From positions 331,001 through 395,000 of the forward strand of contig OX345648.1 of the NCBI GenBank assembly GCA_947044365.1: DNA of 64,000 nucleotides. Reading direction: 5' to 3'. The DNA comes from Petrosia ficiformis. Lineage: Eukaryota > Porifera > Demospongiae > Haplosclerida > Petrosiidae. The position numbers and the translations under genes are program-made. The number at the start of each line of letters is the position of its first letter. The stretch's first letter is position 1. Under the pieces are notes generated by a model. The model had not been told where the DNA came from. It saw only the letters and a program-made list of their open reading frames with translations, and ran no database searches. Of this stretch, positions 12,277 through 26,620 are shown piece after piece.

Positions 12277-13596
12277 ATGTCGATTACTAATCTCTTGAAG
12301 AGTGTTAATCTTCTGCAATACGAGACTGCACTTCTCGACCAAGGAGCTGATGATATTCAACAACTAGTTGACGTTTCAGATAATGATTTCGAGGAACTCC
12401 TTCGAGTGATCGGAATGGACACCAAGCCTTTTCATGTCATGAGATTCAAGAAGGCCTTAGGGAGGGTAATTTGTGACCAGGTTACTAAAAGTAGGAACGA
12501 TATATTATGCCACACCCCCTCTGTTAACACACATACTGTAACTGTTTATGCTACTCAACTTGATGACCCCACTTCGAGTGCCTCGTGTGTAACCACACCC
12601 ACAAGTAATGATCTCATCACACATAGAAGTCCACCCCCACTCACTTCATCATCTCAGAATTATATTATTTCTCCCGGTGTCCTACCAGTGGTCCAATCGC
12701 TTTCCCAACAGCTGTTCATTAGTTCAGCTGATCAGTTGCAATCACTTTGTGATGAATCAATTATCATTCAAAAACAACTTGGACCCAGCCCGATATCACC
12801 TGATGTATGGGATTCGGGCCGAAGAGAGTTGATTAGAAATGCATCACAAACGTTCTTCACACAGTGCCCTGGTCAGGAACTCTCTTTTCACGAACAAGTA
12901 ATGAACGAGGCTTCGTATCAACTCTGTCTGTGGGACCCGACGTTACTAATTCGTCGAGAAGAGTTATTTTTACTTGCAAGGAAGCTTGTGAGGATATTAT
13001 CACCTGGAGGCGCTATACATTTGAAATACACGGGACCACCCATGACTAAACCAACTCGTAAAGGAAGGAGTTGTCCTTATCAGGTGAATCGTGGTCCTGA
13101 TGGTAAATTTCGAGCTTGTTTTGAAATGAACTACGAATTACGCGAAAGACAGTTGGGCGATGTTGAAAGACTGCTATCAGAAAACCTGGCAGAAGAGCAA
13201 GTGAAACAGGCTTTACTTGTTGAAGCCAAACAAAAGAAGGATTATTCTCTGGCTCTCAAACTACAAGAGGAGATATCTGCACTGGGTCAGACTCAGAGAC
13301 ATTTAAAAGTAGAGATATCACATATTAAAAAGAAGCAACGACGATCCATACGACATCAAGAAATCAAAAAAATAAAAAATGAGCAAAAAACAGATGAAAA
13401 AAATTCATCACAGACACTCGCACAAACCCCATCATTAGACAATCAACCTCCTTTGTCCAGTTCATTTCAGGGACAACCTCCGCAAGATATTTCACTGGAG
13501 AATACACACCCTGTATCACTTAATGATGAAACTCCTCTACAATTACATACATACATACACGAGAGCGTTACCATGTCAACAGAATCATTAACATAA
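12277..13596 (+). CDS. NAB/NCD1-domain transcriptional cofactor-like protein
   Basis: A single coding exon of 439 residues. Residues about 1-70 (LLKSVNLLQYETALLDQGAD then QQLVDVSDNDFEELLRVIGM, KPFHVMRFKKALG) match the N-terminal conserved domain (NCD1, SAM-like) of NGFI-A-binding proteins NAB1/NAB2, which bind EGR transcription factors and can self-associate. Residues about 165-290 form a second globular-looking region. Residues about 285-370 are Lys/Glu/Gln-rich with a likely coiled coil, and the tail is Ser/Thr/Pro-rich. I do not see a clear NCD2 domain, so orthology to NAB is not claimed. NCD1 proteins with other C-termini exist in invertebrates. The gene is head-to-head with NCAPG2 and convergent with CHMP5. 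Confidence 0.75.
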   Translation: MSITNLLKSVNLLQYETALLDQGADDIQQLVDVSDNDFEELLRVIGMDTKPFHVMRFKKALGRVICDQVTKSRNDILCHTPSVNTHTVTVYATQLDDPTSSASCVTTPTSNDLITHRSPPPLTSSSQNYIISPGVLPVVQSLSQQLFISSADQLQSLCDESIIIQKQLGPSPISPDVWDSGRRELIRNASQTFFTQCPGQELSFHEQVMNEASYQLCLWDPTLLIRREELFLLARKLVRILSPGGAIHLKYTGPPMTKPTRKGRSCPYQVNRGPDGKFRACFEMNYELRERQLGDVERLLSENLAEEQVKQALLVEAKQKKDYSLALKLQEEISALGQTQRHLKVEISHIKKKQRRSIRHQEIKKIKNEQKTDEKNSSQTLAQTPSLDNQPPLSSSFQGQPPQDISLENTHPVSLNDETPLQLHTYIHESVTMSTESLT

Positions 13597-13828
13597 TTAG
13601 CACTGTGTGTGCTGAACATATCATACATTAAATTTAATTATTACACAAATAATTATTGTATATATATAATATAATTATGCATCCGATTTTAAAATACAGT
13701 AACAATTTTTTTTCTAAAAAGCAATCATTTCTTTTACGTGTGAACAAGACATAAAAACAATCATTTTCAGGTTGTATCATGTGATAGTCATGTGCTGTTA
13801 GTACTGAAGGGTGTGGTCGTTATTACAT

Positions 13829-15539
13829 CTAAATTTGTGGTAATCCAAATTCGTCCAGCACCACTCCATCCTTTTAAGACAAGATAATTATTTAATAGTT
13901 ATAAAATATATACTTACTTTACTCTTTACAGTATCTGTTCCACCTGGCACCTTTGATGGTGGCTCAGGAGCATCAAGGCTATCAAGATATGACTCATCTT
14001 CAAGAAAATCATCTCCTAATGCGTCCAATTCTAAAGACATTGTAAATATATTCACAAATATTGGCTTCGTTCCTTTAGTGTGCAATATTACATTACATGT
14101 ACAGTTAGTTAACTAAAATAATATTAGGTTTACTAAAAGGGTTTTAGTTTTAGTTAACTAACTAAAAGTGCCTAATTTTAATTTTAGTTAGTTATAGTTA
14201 TTACAGTAGACACAGTTTTAAAGTCACAATGGAGGTTTTAATTTTACTTAAATTGCCCATTATTGGATAATTTTCATTTTAGTTAGTTATACAATAGATT
14301 AGTATTTTGTTAGAGAGTTTCTAAACTATAGGTACATACCAGCCTCTAGGTCATCCTCATCGATATCATCAGGTAATCCATATGATCTGCCCATTACATC
14401 CATTACCTCATTGGCTTGTTCCATCATATCTTGCATATCATCTTGTAAATCCTAATCAACCAATCAGAATTGAGAAAATGATATCGAGAAAATCACAAAG
14501 CTATACAGCATGTTTTTAATTAGCTAATGGATCTATTTATCTAATGTACAATCCATCCATCCATCCATTCATCCATCCATCCATCCATCATCCATCCATC
14601 CATCCATCCACCAACCCACCCACCCAACCACCCATCCATCCATCCATCCATCCATCCATCCATCCATCCATCCACCCACTCACCCAACCACCCATCCATC
14701 CATCCACCCATCAGACTAACCTCAATCTTATCAATATCCACTTTCTTGTAATATTTCTTCATGTCTTTCATTCCCACTTTCATAGCGTCCACTGTCGTCT
14801 TGGTATCTTTTAAAGCTTGTGTGGAATAATTCACTTGTTCCATATTAAAGGACTGGTTTCTAATCCCCTCCAATTGTCCTTCGTACATCTTCTTTTGTTT
14901 AAGAACTCTCAGAGCTCTCTGTTTAACCATGTTCTAAAAGTGATATAGATTAATAATCACTGTAAAAGACTCCATATTTATAGACATGATCTAGGGGTGT
15001 GGAAACATTGAGCCAACTACCGGACATTTTGACCTATTTTCATCACTCTTGTCCTGCTCCCCATATACTTTGTATACAGTTTAGCTTCAATTTACCAGAC
15101 ATTCACTAGAATTATCGAACAATGTACCTATCTATCATATGTAGATTATCTATCTACCAATCTCTCGATCACACATATAAATAAATACTTATATAATACA
15201 TGAATATAAGAATTGTTTATCACATTCATACGTTACTATCGGAATATATATATATATATAATATATATTTAATGATACCTTTGATGGTCCATCTCTCATC
15301 TTCTTCATTTGATCACGATACTTCTTTAACTCCAGATCTAGTTTATCAATCTTTTTTTCAACTGATTCTCCTCTGCTATCAGTCTAGAGGTATTCATTAC
15401 AGAGAAACAGAAGGAGAGTCCATTAAATACACACATATACATACATAATATATTACAGTTGATGACTCACACTTTGAATACACTCTGTGAGGTTAGGAGG
15501 AGGTGGTTTCTTTCTGTAACCTCCTATTATTCGATTCAT
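13829..15539 (-). CDS. CHMP5: Charged multivesicular body protein 5 (ESCRT-III)
   Basis: ESCRT-III-associated subunit acting in endosomal membrane scission and multivesicular body sorting with VPS4/LIP5. Exons 15539-15471, 15383-15279, 14933-14721, 14451-14340, 14030-13918 and 13870-13829 join in phase. The N-terminus is [20 protein letters not shown]; the central helices contain [27 protein letters not shown] and [12 protein letters not shown]; the C-terminus has [13 protein letters not shown] and ends [13 protein letters not shown], all characteristic of CHMP5. Length is about 215 residues, normal for the family. The start lies 174 bp downstream of the SHMT stop on the same strand. Introns hold a family C MITE, an ATCC microsatellite and a family B MITE. 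Confidence 0.97.
14100..14310. mobile_element. MITE family C copy (TAGTTAACTAAAA type)
   Basis: About 210 bp rich in agttaactaaaa and actaaaagggttttagt, related to 28505-28640, 37945-38135 and 63010-63195. It contains internal inverted repeats around ttactaaaagggttttag. In a CHMP5 intron. Confidence 0.65.
14545..14715. repeat. (ATCC)n microsatellite
   Basis: atcc/caccc repeats directly 3' of the CHMP5 exon 14933-14721, inside the intron. Overlapping open frames (IHPS and GWMD types) are artefacts. Confidence 0.95.
14997..15135 (+). mobile_element. MITE family B copy
   Basis: Starts tgtggaaacattgagccaac and shares about 130 bp with 8346-8480 and 27735-27895. In a CHMP5 intron. Confidence 0.75.
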
Positions 15540-15713
15540 GATTGGTCTGTAAAAGAATACTCAGGTAAAAGTTGTCTGAGTCACTTGTCTCTTTGCAGAA
15601 CTGTAAAACAACTCGTGAGTAATGTGTGACTAGTCATATGACATTACATCATCACTAATATTTAATTAATTATAAATTCATTCATTCTGAAGCTATGAAT
15701 AATATTAAAAGTT

Positions 15714-18700
15714 TTAATAATCATCAAATCCAGGTATTGAGAAATTTAGAGCAAATTCTTCAACTCTCTTTCTAAGTTCAGCAATCTTTGGTGCAAAGTC
15801 ATCATTACGCAAGTGCTCTTTAAAAACCTTGACAGTAGGTTTTCCTTGTGTCGCTACTTTCGTGTTCACTTCAATAGCTATCTTAATACCTTCATCAATA
15901 AACTGAGCAACTTGTTTCATATCATCTTCATTCATATAACGAGAAGTTAGAGCTGGGGTACCTAAGATATAAGAGAATATAAGAAACGTTTAGCAAAGAG
16001 AACTGGACATTCTAAGGACACTAACCAAGTCGTAATCCACTTGGGTTTAATGCGCTCTTGTCTCCTGGTACAGTATTTTTATTAGCTGTGATAGCTGCTA
16101 GCTCTAACACACTGTCTACTTTAGAGCCAACACTCTCCACGCCTATTAATAGAACATGTTACTAAATATAGATGATGTAATGGTAATTATGGTATTTATG
16201 TTGCTACTAAAAATAGACAATGTATAAATCAATAGTTGTTACTAAAAATAGACACAATGTATGAAGCACTAAAACAGACACAATGTATGAACTATGAAGT
16301 AATTGTTACTAAAAATAGACACAATGTATGAACTATGAAGTAATTGTTACTAAAAATAAACAATGTATAAAGCAATAATTGTTACTTAAAATAGACACAA
16401 TGTATGAAGCATTGATACTAAAATATACAATGCATGTTGTTACTAAAAATAGACACATTGTATGAAGCATTGATACTAAAATATACAATGCATGTTGTTA
16501 CTAAAAATAGACACAATGTATGAAGCATTGATACTAAAATATACAATGCATGTTGTTACTAAAAATAGACACATTGTATGAAGCATTGATACTAAAATAT
16601 ACAATGCATGTTGTTACTAAAAATAGACTCAATGTATGAAGCATTGATACTAAAATATACAATGCATGTTGTTACTAAAAATAGACACATTGTATGAAGC
16701 ATTGTTACTAAAATATACAATGCAAGTTGTTACTAAAAATAGACACATTGTATGAAGCATTGTTACTAAAATATACAATGCATGTTGTTACTAAAAATAG
16801 ACACAATGTATGAAGCATTGATACTAAAATATACAATGCATGTTGTTACTAAAAATAGACAAAATGTATGAAGCATTGATACTAAAAATGTACAATGTAT
16901 GAAGTATGTTACTAAAAAAATAGACAGAATGAAGCATGTTACTAATAATAGGCACAATGTGTGAAGCATGTTGCTAAAAATAGACTTCATATATTACCAA
17001 TGTCACGAAGATCCAGCAACATCAAATGTGTATCAGTACCACCTGATACAATATTATACCCACAAGACATGAGACCATCTGCTAGAGACTTAGCATTTTT
17101 TACAACTTGTTGCTGATAGGTAACAAATTCAGGACGACAGGCCTAAAGAGAAAGGAGATATAATAATATGGCGAGATTTCTTCGTGCAACCATTTGTGAC
17201 TCTATAAATAGAAAACTGACCCTTCACATACATCTAAACTATATATGTATGGCATAATACAGGAATGTTAACATGAAGGTGACAGAGAACGTATAGTTAT
17301 AGACTAACCTGTCTTAAGGCAACAGCAACTGCTGCTATAGCATGATTGTGTGGTCCTCCTTGTAGACCAGGGAAGACAGCTGCATTTATTTTCTTTTCGT
17401 AATCATACATGATTTCCTGTCCTTGTTTATTGACCCCTTTCACACCTTTACGATAAAATATCATACCAGCACGAGCACCACGAAGGGTTTTGTGCGTTGT
17501 TGTGGTAACAACATCACAAAACTCAAATGGACTTGGAATTACCTAGAAATAGAAGAACAGATAATGTGAATTATTGTTAACAAGTGTTAGTACCTTAGCT
17601 GCTACTAGTCCACTAATGTGAGCCATATCAGCCATTAGATAGGAATTACATAGATCAGCTATCTATGGATAGAGAGAGAGAAAGGGAGGGAGGGAGGGAG
17701 GGAGGGAGTGAGAGAGGGAGGGAAGGAAGGAGGGAGACAGAGAGTTAACTTACCTTTTTCATTCTCTGATAATCAATGCATCTTGAATAAGCACTTGTAC
17801 CAGCTATGATAATTCTTGGTTGGAATGACTTAGCAAATTCCTCCATCTGGTTGTAATTTATGAGTCCAGTTGAAACCTATATGAATAAAATAATAAACCA
17901 GTTTGATAGGTAATTAAAATACTTGCATCAATATGGTAGGCCATTGATTCAAAGTACAGTGAGGTAGCTGAGACCCGTTGCTGTCCTCTCATGAACCCAT
18001 GCGTCAAACTAATTAAAAATGGAGAAAACAGAGGATTAAAGTACGAAGAATGCAACAAGGAAACAAGTAGTTGATGTCTACATATCGTTTTCAGTAATGA
18101 ATAATTTTCTTTGATTTAGCAACTCCAGACCACAAGAGGTACATATATGAAATACAAATGATAAACTTACTGTCCTCCATCTGGTAAGTGGAGTCCCATT
18201 ATTCGATCATGAGGTTTTAAAAGTGCTGTGTATACTTCAAAATTAGCCGGAGATCCTAATCATAATACTAATTATTATTAATTAATTAATTGTTATTATT
18301 AGTAAGCATTTAATAGTTATTAATAGTTATTACTAGTTATTAATAGTAACTATTTAATAGTTATTAATAGTAAACATTTAACTTAATAGTTATTAATAGT
18401 AACCATTTAATAGTTATTAATATTAATCATTTAACTTAATAGTTATTAATAGTAATAATAGTTATTAATAGTAACCATTTAATAGTTATTAATAATAATT
18501 AACTTAATAGTTATTAATAGTAACCATTTAACTTAACACTTAATAATAGTAACAATTTAGCAGTTATTAATATTATTTACTAGTTATTAAAATTTAACAG
18601 CTATTAAAAGTTATTAAAATTTATTAATGACAACTGTTACCTGAGTATGGTTGAACATTCACTCCCCATTTGTTGGGATCTAACTGAAAAGCTTCGAGAG

Positions 18701-19344
18701 CTCTCTTCTGACAAAGAACCTCGATATCATCAATAAACTCATTACCACCATAATATCTCTGACCCGGATACCCTTCTGAATATTTATTATTTAGACAAGA
18801 ACCTAATGCCTCTAGAACTGAACGACTCGCAAAGTTCTAAAAAAAAATGAAAAACTATTGTATACATTACAACCTATTTATGTTCCTTTTATCCATCTAT
18901 TTCATAACCATATTCATTACAGCCAATGGGTTTTTTTTGTAATTTTATCCAATTAATGTTATTTTACTGCTGCATATCATTTTACAGACACATATCAAAA
19001 ATGTGTTCCCAATAATTTCATATTACCAGGTACTATTATGCGCAGTGGAATAGTATGAATGGCAAAACAGCCACGATTCATATCACATGATTGTCTGCTG
19101 ACCTCGGATGCAATCAGTTCCAGACCACGTCTCTGCCTGTCTTTCTCCTTTCTAATTAGCTGCATAATTTCGGGATCATCCTCTTCTAGAGATTCTTGGA
19201 GAGTCCAAGAATTAGCCATTGTGGTTGTACTGAAGGACGAAAATCGACTTCCAACAATTCGTACCTGTGTTGTATTTACAATAATATTTATTATTGCAAT
19301 CTATTTTAAAATAAACTTACTGATCTAATAAAAATCTTTAACAT
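15714..19344 (-). CDS. SHMT2: Serine hydroxymethyltransferase, probably dual mitochondrial/cytosolic
   Basis: PLP enzyme converting serine plus THF to glycine plus methylene-THF. Exons 19344-19321, 19264-19103, 18836-18641, 18255-18171, 18008-17923, 17876-17754, 17662-17594, 17542-17309, 17142-16998, 16142-16026, 15961-15714. Motifs: [56 protein letters not shown] (PLP Lys), [24 protein letters not shown] short first exon gives an N-terminal extension ([19 protein letters not shown], basic and Ser-rich) joined in frame to MANSW at 19219, so two starts could make mitochondrial and cytosolic forms. The 17923/17876 junction is off phase by one base with any GT-AG reading. The SHMT2 symbol is tentative, as SHMT1 and SHMT2 split within animals. 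Confidence 0.92.
16195..16985. repeat. Minisatellite, gttactaaaaatagacacaatg type
   Basis: About 15 units of 50-60 bp, alternating gttactaaaaatagacacaa with tgtatgaagcattgatacta and aaatatacaatgcat. In the SHMT intron 16997-16143. Confidence 0.9.
17665..17745. repeat. Purine-rich GAGG/GGGA tract
   Basis: gagagaaagggagggagg-type repeats in an SHMT intron. Confidence 0.9.
18265..18625. repeat. ttaatagttattaatagtaac minisatellite
   Basis: Irregular repeats of agttattaatagtaaccatt in the SHMT intron between exons 18836-18641 and 18255-18171. Confidence 0.85.
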
Positions 19345-19510
19345 ATCGCAAAGAACTGCTTGCTTCGAAACTCACAGGAAAACTTCTGTCTAGACTAACA
19401 AAAGTCAAAGACAAAAGTACTTTCCAAAGGCACGTGGTATGATAAAGGTGGTGTTTATCTAGATAACACCCACTCACAACACCTACCTATCAGCTGATCT
19501 TCTCATCACC
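19345..19510. promoter_or_regulatory. Head-to-head promoter, SHMT / CYP39-like
   Basis: Only 166 bp separate the outer SHMT start codon from the P450 start codon on the other strand, so both promoters must overlap here or extend into the first introns. I see no strong consensus site. Confidence 0.6.
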
Positions 19511-22355
19511 ATGGAGGTGATTCTGTTCGCAGTATTTTGCATTGTTCTTGGAATTCCGGTGATCATCATAATACTGAGACAGAGAGCAGGAAGAAGAAAG
19601 AATCTTCCTCCATTGAAATCTGGTTGGATTCCATGGATAGGGGTTGCATTTGATTTCGGAAAGAAGCCATTGTTATATATAAATACGACAAGAAAAGAGG
19701 CATGTATAATATACATAATTATGGATGTGATATGTGTATTTTATACTGTATATATCTATGAAAATGCAAACATTTGCAGTATAACGTACATTTTACAACA
19801 CACAGCTAGGAGATATATTCACTATCAAGGCAGCAGGGAAATTGATGACATTTTTTTGCAGTCACGATGATTATCAAATATTCTTCCATTCACAACACGC
19901 AAGTTTTGGAGCTGCAGTCCAACCATTCACTCAAGCTGTTGGTTAGAAGTATATATATGTAATTAAATGTACCTAGATCATAAATTTGCATGCTAGTGAA
20001 AGGTCACCCACACAAAACTTTGATTTTTCTACTCTCTAAAAGCGTTTAGGAAGATTTGCAATGTTTATGCAGTCAGCTTTTATTGTTCTTTTTGCTAACT
20101 CTTACATTCTCATTACCTACACAGCAAATGTGTCCAAGTCATCGTTCTTTGATCATCATACAACTGTTCACGATACAGTTAAAAGTAGACTCACTCCATC
20201 TTACATGTCAACATTATGTCAAAATCTATCAAGAGCATTCCATAGCAACATATTAGATTGTGTGGATAAATTTGGAGAGACTAAAATGGATCTAATGCAA
20301 TTTGTTCGATCTTCCATGTTTCCACCTGTTGTGGAAGAACTGTTCGGAAAAGACAATCTCTTGCTTACTAAAGTAAGTGAGGTGTGTGTTATATACATAT
20401 CAGACTAGTAATATTTTCTTTTTCAAAGGATGAAATGTTGAATGCACAAAACAAATTCGCTAAGTATGATGCAGATTTTGAATATGGAGTCGAGCTACCT
20501 GCAATATTTTTGAGGTAAGTTAAGTCAAGGCTATGTATGTGTGTTTATATAAAACTCTCTGTGTAAGTATATGTACATGTATTACATGTTGTTTTACTGA
20601 GGGAGTGGAGTGATTGTAAAAAATGGTTATTGAATATTTTATCTGGTGTTGTTGGTAGAATAGAAGATAGAAAATCACCTCCAGAGGTAAGAAATCAAAC
20701 AAGATAGTAATACTTTGAAAGGAATATATTCCTTAGAGGCTTGTGGAACATTTAATATCAGCTGTAGATCATCCTAATGCTTCAGGCTACTCTCTGCTTC
20801 TACTATGGGCATCACAGGCCAATGCAATACCAGTTAGTATCAATATTCATAATTATCATTGATATGACTTTATCTAGATTTCGTTTTGGACACTGGCATA
20901 TATTCTATCTAATCCTAATGTTTTGGCTAAAGTAAGACAAGAGCTGCAAGATTGGTCTTTAGATTTGAGTATGTAGGCATGTGTGTGTGTGTATACATAC
21001 GTAACTGCATATATGTAAGCATGTATGAATGTGTGATGTCTATAATGCATAGCTGGTGAAGTTCAAGAAAGTTCATTAAAATCAATCCCGTCAATAAAAA
21101 GGTATGTATGTATGTTGTAAGTCAATGTAACTAACTCAACTAAACTGGTGAAATGAAAAGAATAATGTTAATTAATTTCTCTATAGAGCGATACTAGAAT
21201 CAATGAGACTTCGTGCTCCTGGAATGATTACAAGAAAGGTCACACAACCCATTACTGTAAAGGTCAGAAACATTATGGGTGGGGCAAGCAATTATTATAT
21301 CACAATATTGCATATCAGCATATTTCCAGCTTGAATATCGTAATATCACAAAACAATTTTACTGCAATTTTACTAATATAACATGTATATGATACATAAA
21401 TTAGCTTTCATAAACGCCATTGAGGCTGTCTGTTAGGAGGAGAAACAATGGCAACTAAGTCTATAATTTCAGTTTATGTTCTGTTTGTACCTATTTGAAG
21501 TAACTATTACCTCACATTAACGATACTGTAATTGTAATATAAGATATATTTATTAACAAAGGGTTATGTGATACCAGCTGGACACATGATTATGCTATCA
21601 CCATATTGGTCACATAGGAACTCGGATTATTTTCCAGACGCTGAGAGTTTTAAACCTGTAAGCATCAATGAAGACATCAATATATGTTATTATATGAACA
21701 TTATAGGACCGCTGGACATCATGTGACATTGACAAAGGACAATATCTTCCTGGATTTGTTGCGTTTGGCGGAGGAAGGTACCAGTGTCCAGGAAGGTCAG
21801 TAACCCAGCAAGAGATACCTATTAATATCATTAAGGCCTGTGGGGACAGGGATGAGGCCAGACCACACCCATTAATATTTAATTAGGCCCTGTTTGGACA
21901 GGGACAAGGCTAGACCACACCTATTAATATTTAATTAGGCCCTGTGGGGACAGGGACGAGGCTAGACCACACCCGTTAATATTTAATTAGGCCCTATGGG
22001 GACATGGACAAAGCTATATAGACCATGCCCTTCACAAAATATTACATAGGCCCAATTCTGGAGTTCTAATTAAGTATATAATTGCTAGAGTAACTCGTAG
22101 AATTCGTATCAATGAACATTCACTCATATTGTTATTAGGTGGTTTGCAATGATGGAAATGCATTTATATATTGCAATGGTTCTGAAAATATTGGATATCA
22201 CTATACTGGACCCTGTACCAGAACCGGTATGAATTACATTAATTATTTTACTAATTTTCATCAAGTATTTAATACTGTAGAGTCCCCTTCATTTAGTCGG
22301 TAGTCAACAACCCGTCAAACCTTGTCATATTAAAATAACAAAACGAAATGTATAA
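19511..22355 (+). CDS. CYP39A1: Cytochrome P450, CYP39A1-like (oxysterol hydroxylase family)
   Basis: Exons 19511-19699, 19806-19941, 20125-20372, 20429-20514, 20602-20686, 20737-20832, 20879-20968, 21053-21101, 21187-21262, 21562-21658, 21707-21795, 22139-22226, 22281-22355. The N-terminal membrane anchor (VILFAVFCIVLGIPVIIIIL) is followed by a proline-rich hinge and SGWIPWIGVAFDFGK; then FEYGVELP, LLLLWASQANAIP (I helix), ESMRLRAPG (ExxR) and FGGGRYQCPGRWF (haem Cys). The C-terminus is LHLVGSQQPVKPCHIKI. Segment order and wording resemble vertebrate CYP39A1, a 24-hydroxycholesterol 7-alpha-hydroxylase; the substrate here is unknown. The first donor appears to be GC (GAG|gcatgt). It is an ER-bound haem enzyme. 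It converges on XYLB with 119 bp between stops. Confidence 0.9.
21815..22015. repeat. Tandem repeat, about 62 bp x 3-4
   Basis: Units contain attaatatttaattaggccc, tgtggggacagggac and gaggctagaccacaccc. In the P450 intron 21796-22138. Confidence 0.85.
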
Positions 22356-22474
22356 TTAATTTTAAATTGTAAAAAAAAATATTGTTATAATTATTAATAC
22401 CTGGAAATTAATCAAGAAGCACTCAACTTATAAATCAGTATTTTAAATATAATTAGTTAACACCGTATCAAAAC

Positions 22475-26549
<4,075 letters not shown>

Positions 26550-26620
26550 AGAGGAGAAAGGGCTAAAAGTTTGCGCATGCGCAGTTGGTATGACACATGG
26601 TTAGCTAATATCCAGCAGAC
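26550..26620. promoter_or_regulatory. Bidirectional promoter XYLB/CCT5 with NRF1 palindrome
   Basis: The 71 bp between the two start codons contains a perfect NRF1-type palindrome, tgcgcatgcgca, at 26572-26583. A gattgg (inverted CCAAT) at 26537-26542 lies just inside XYLB exon 1. NRF1 commonly drives such divergent TATA-less animal promoters; binding here is inferred. Confidence 0.7.
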
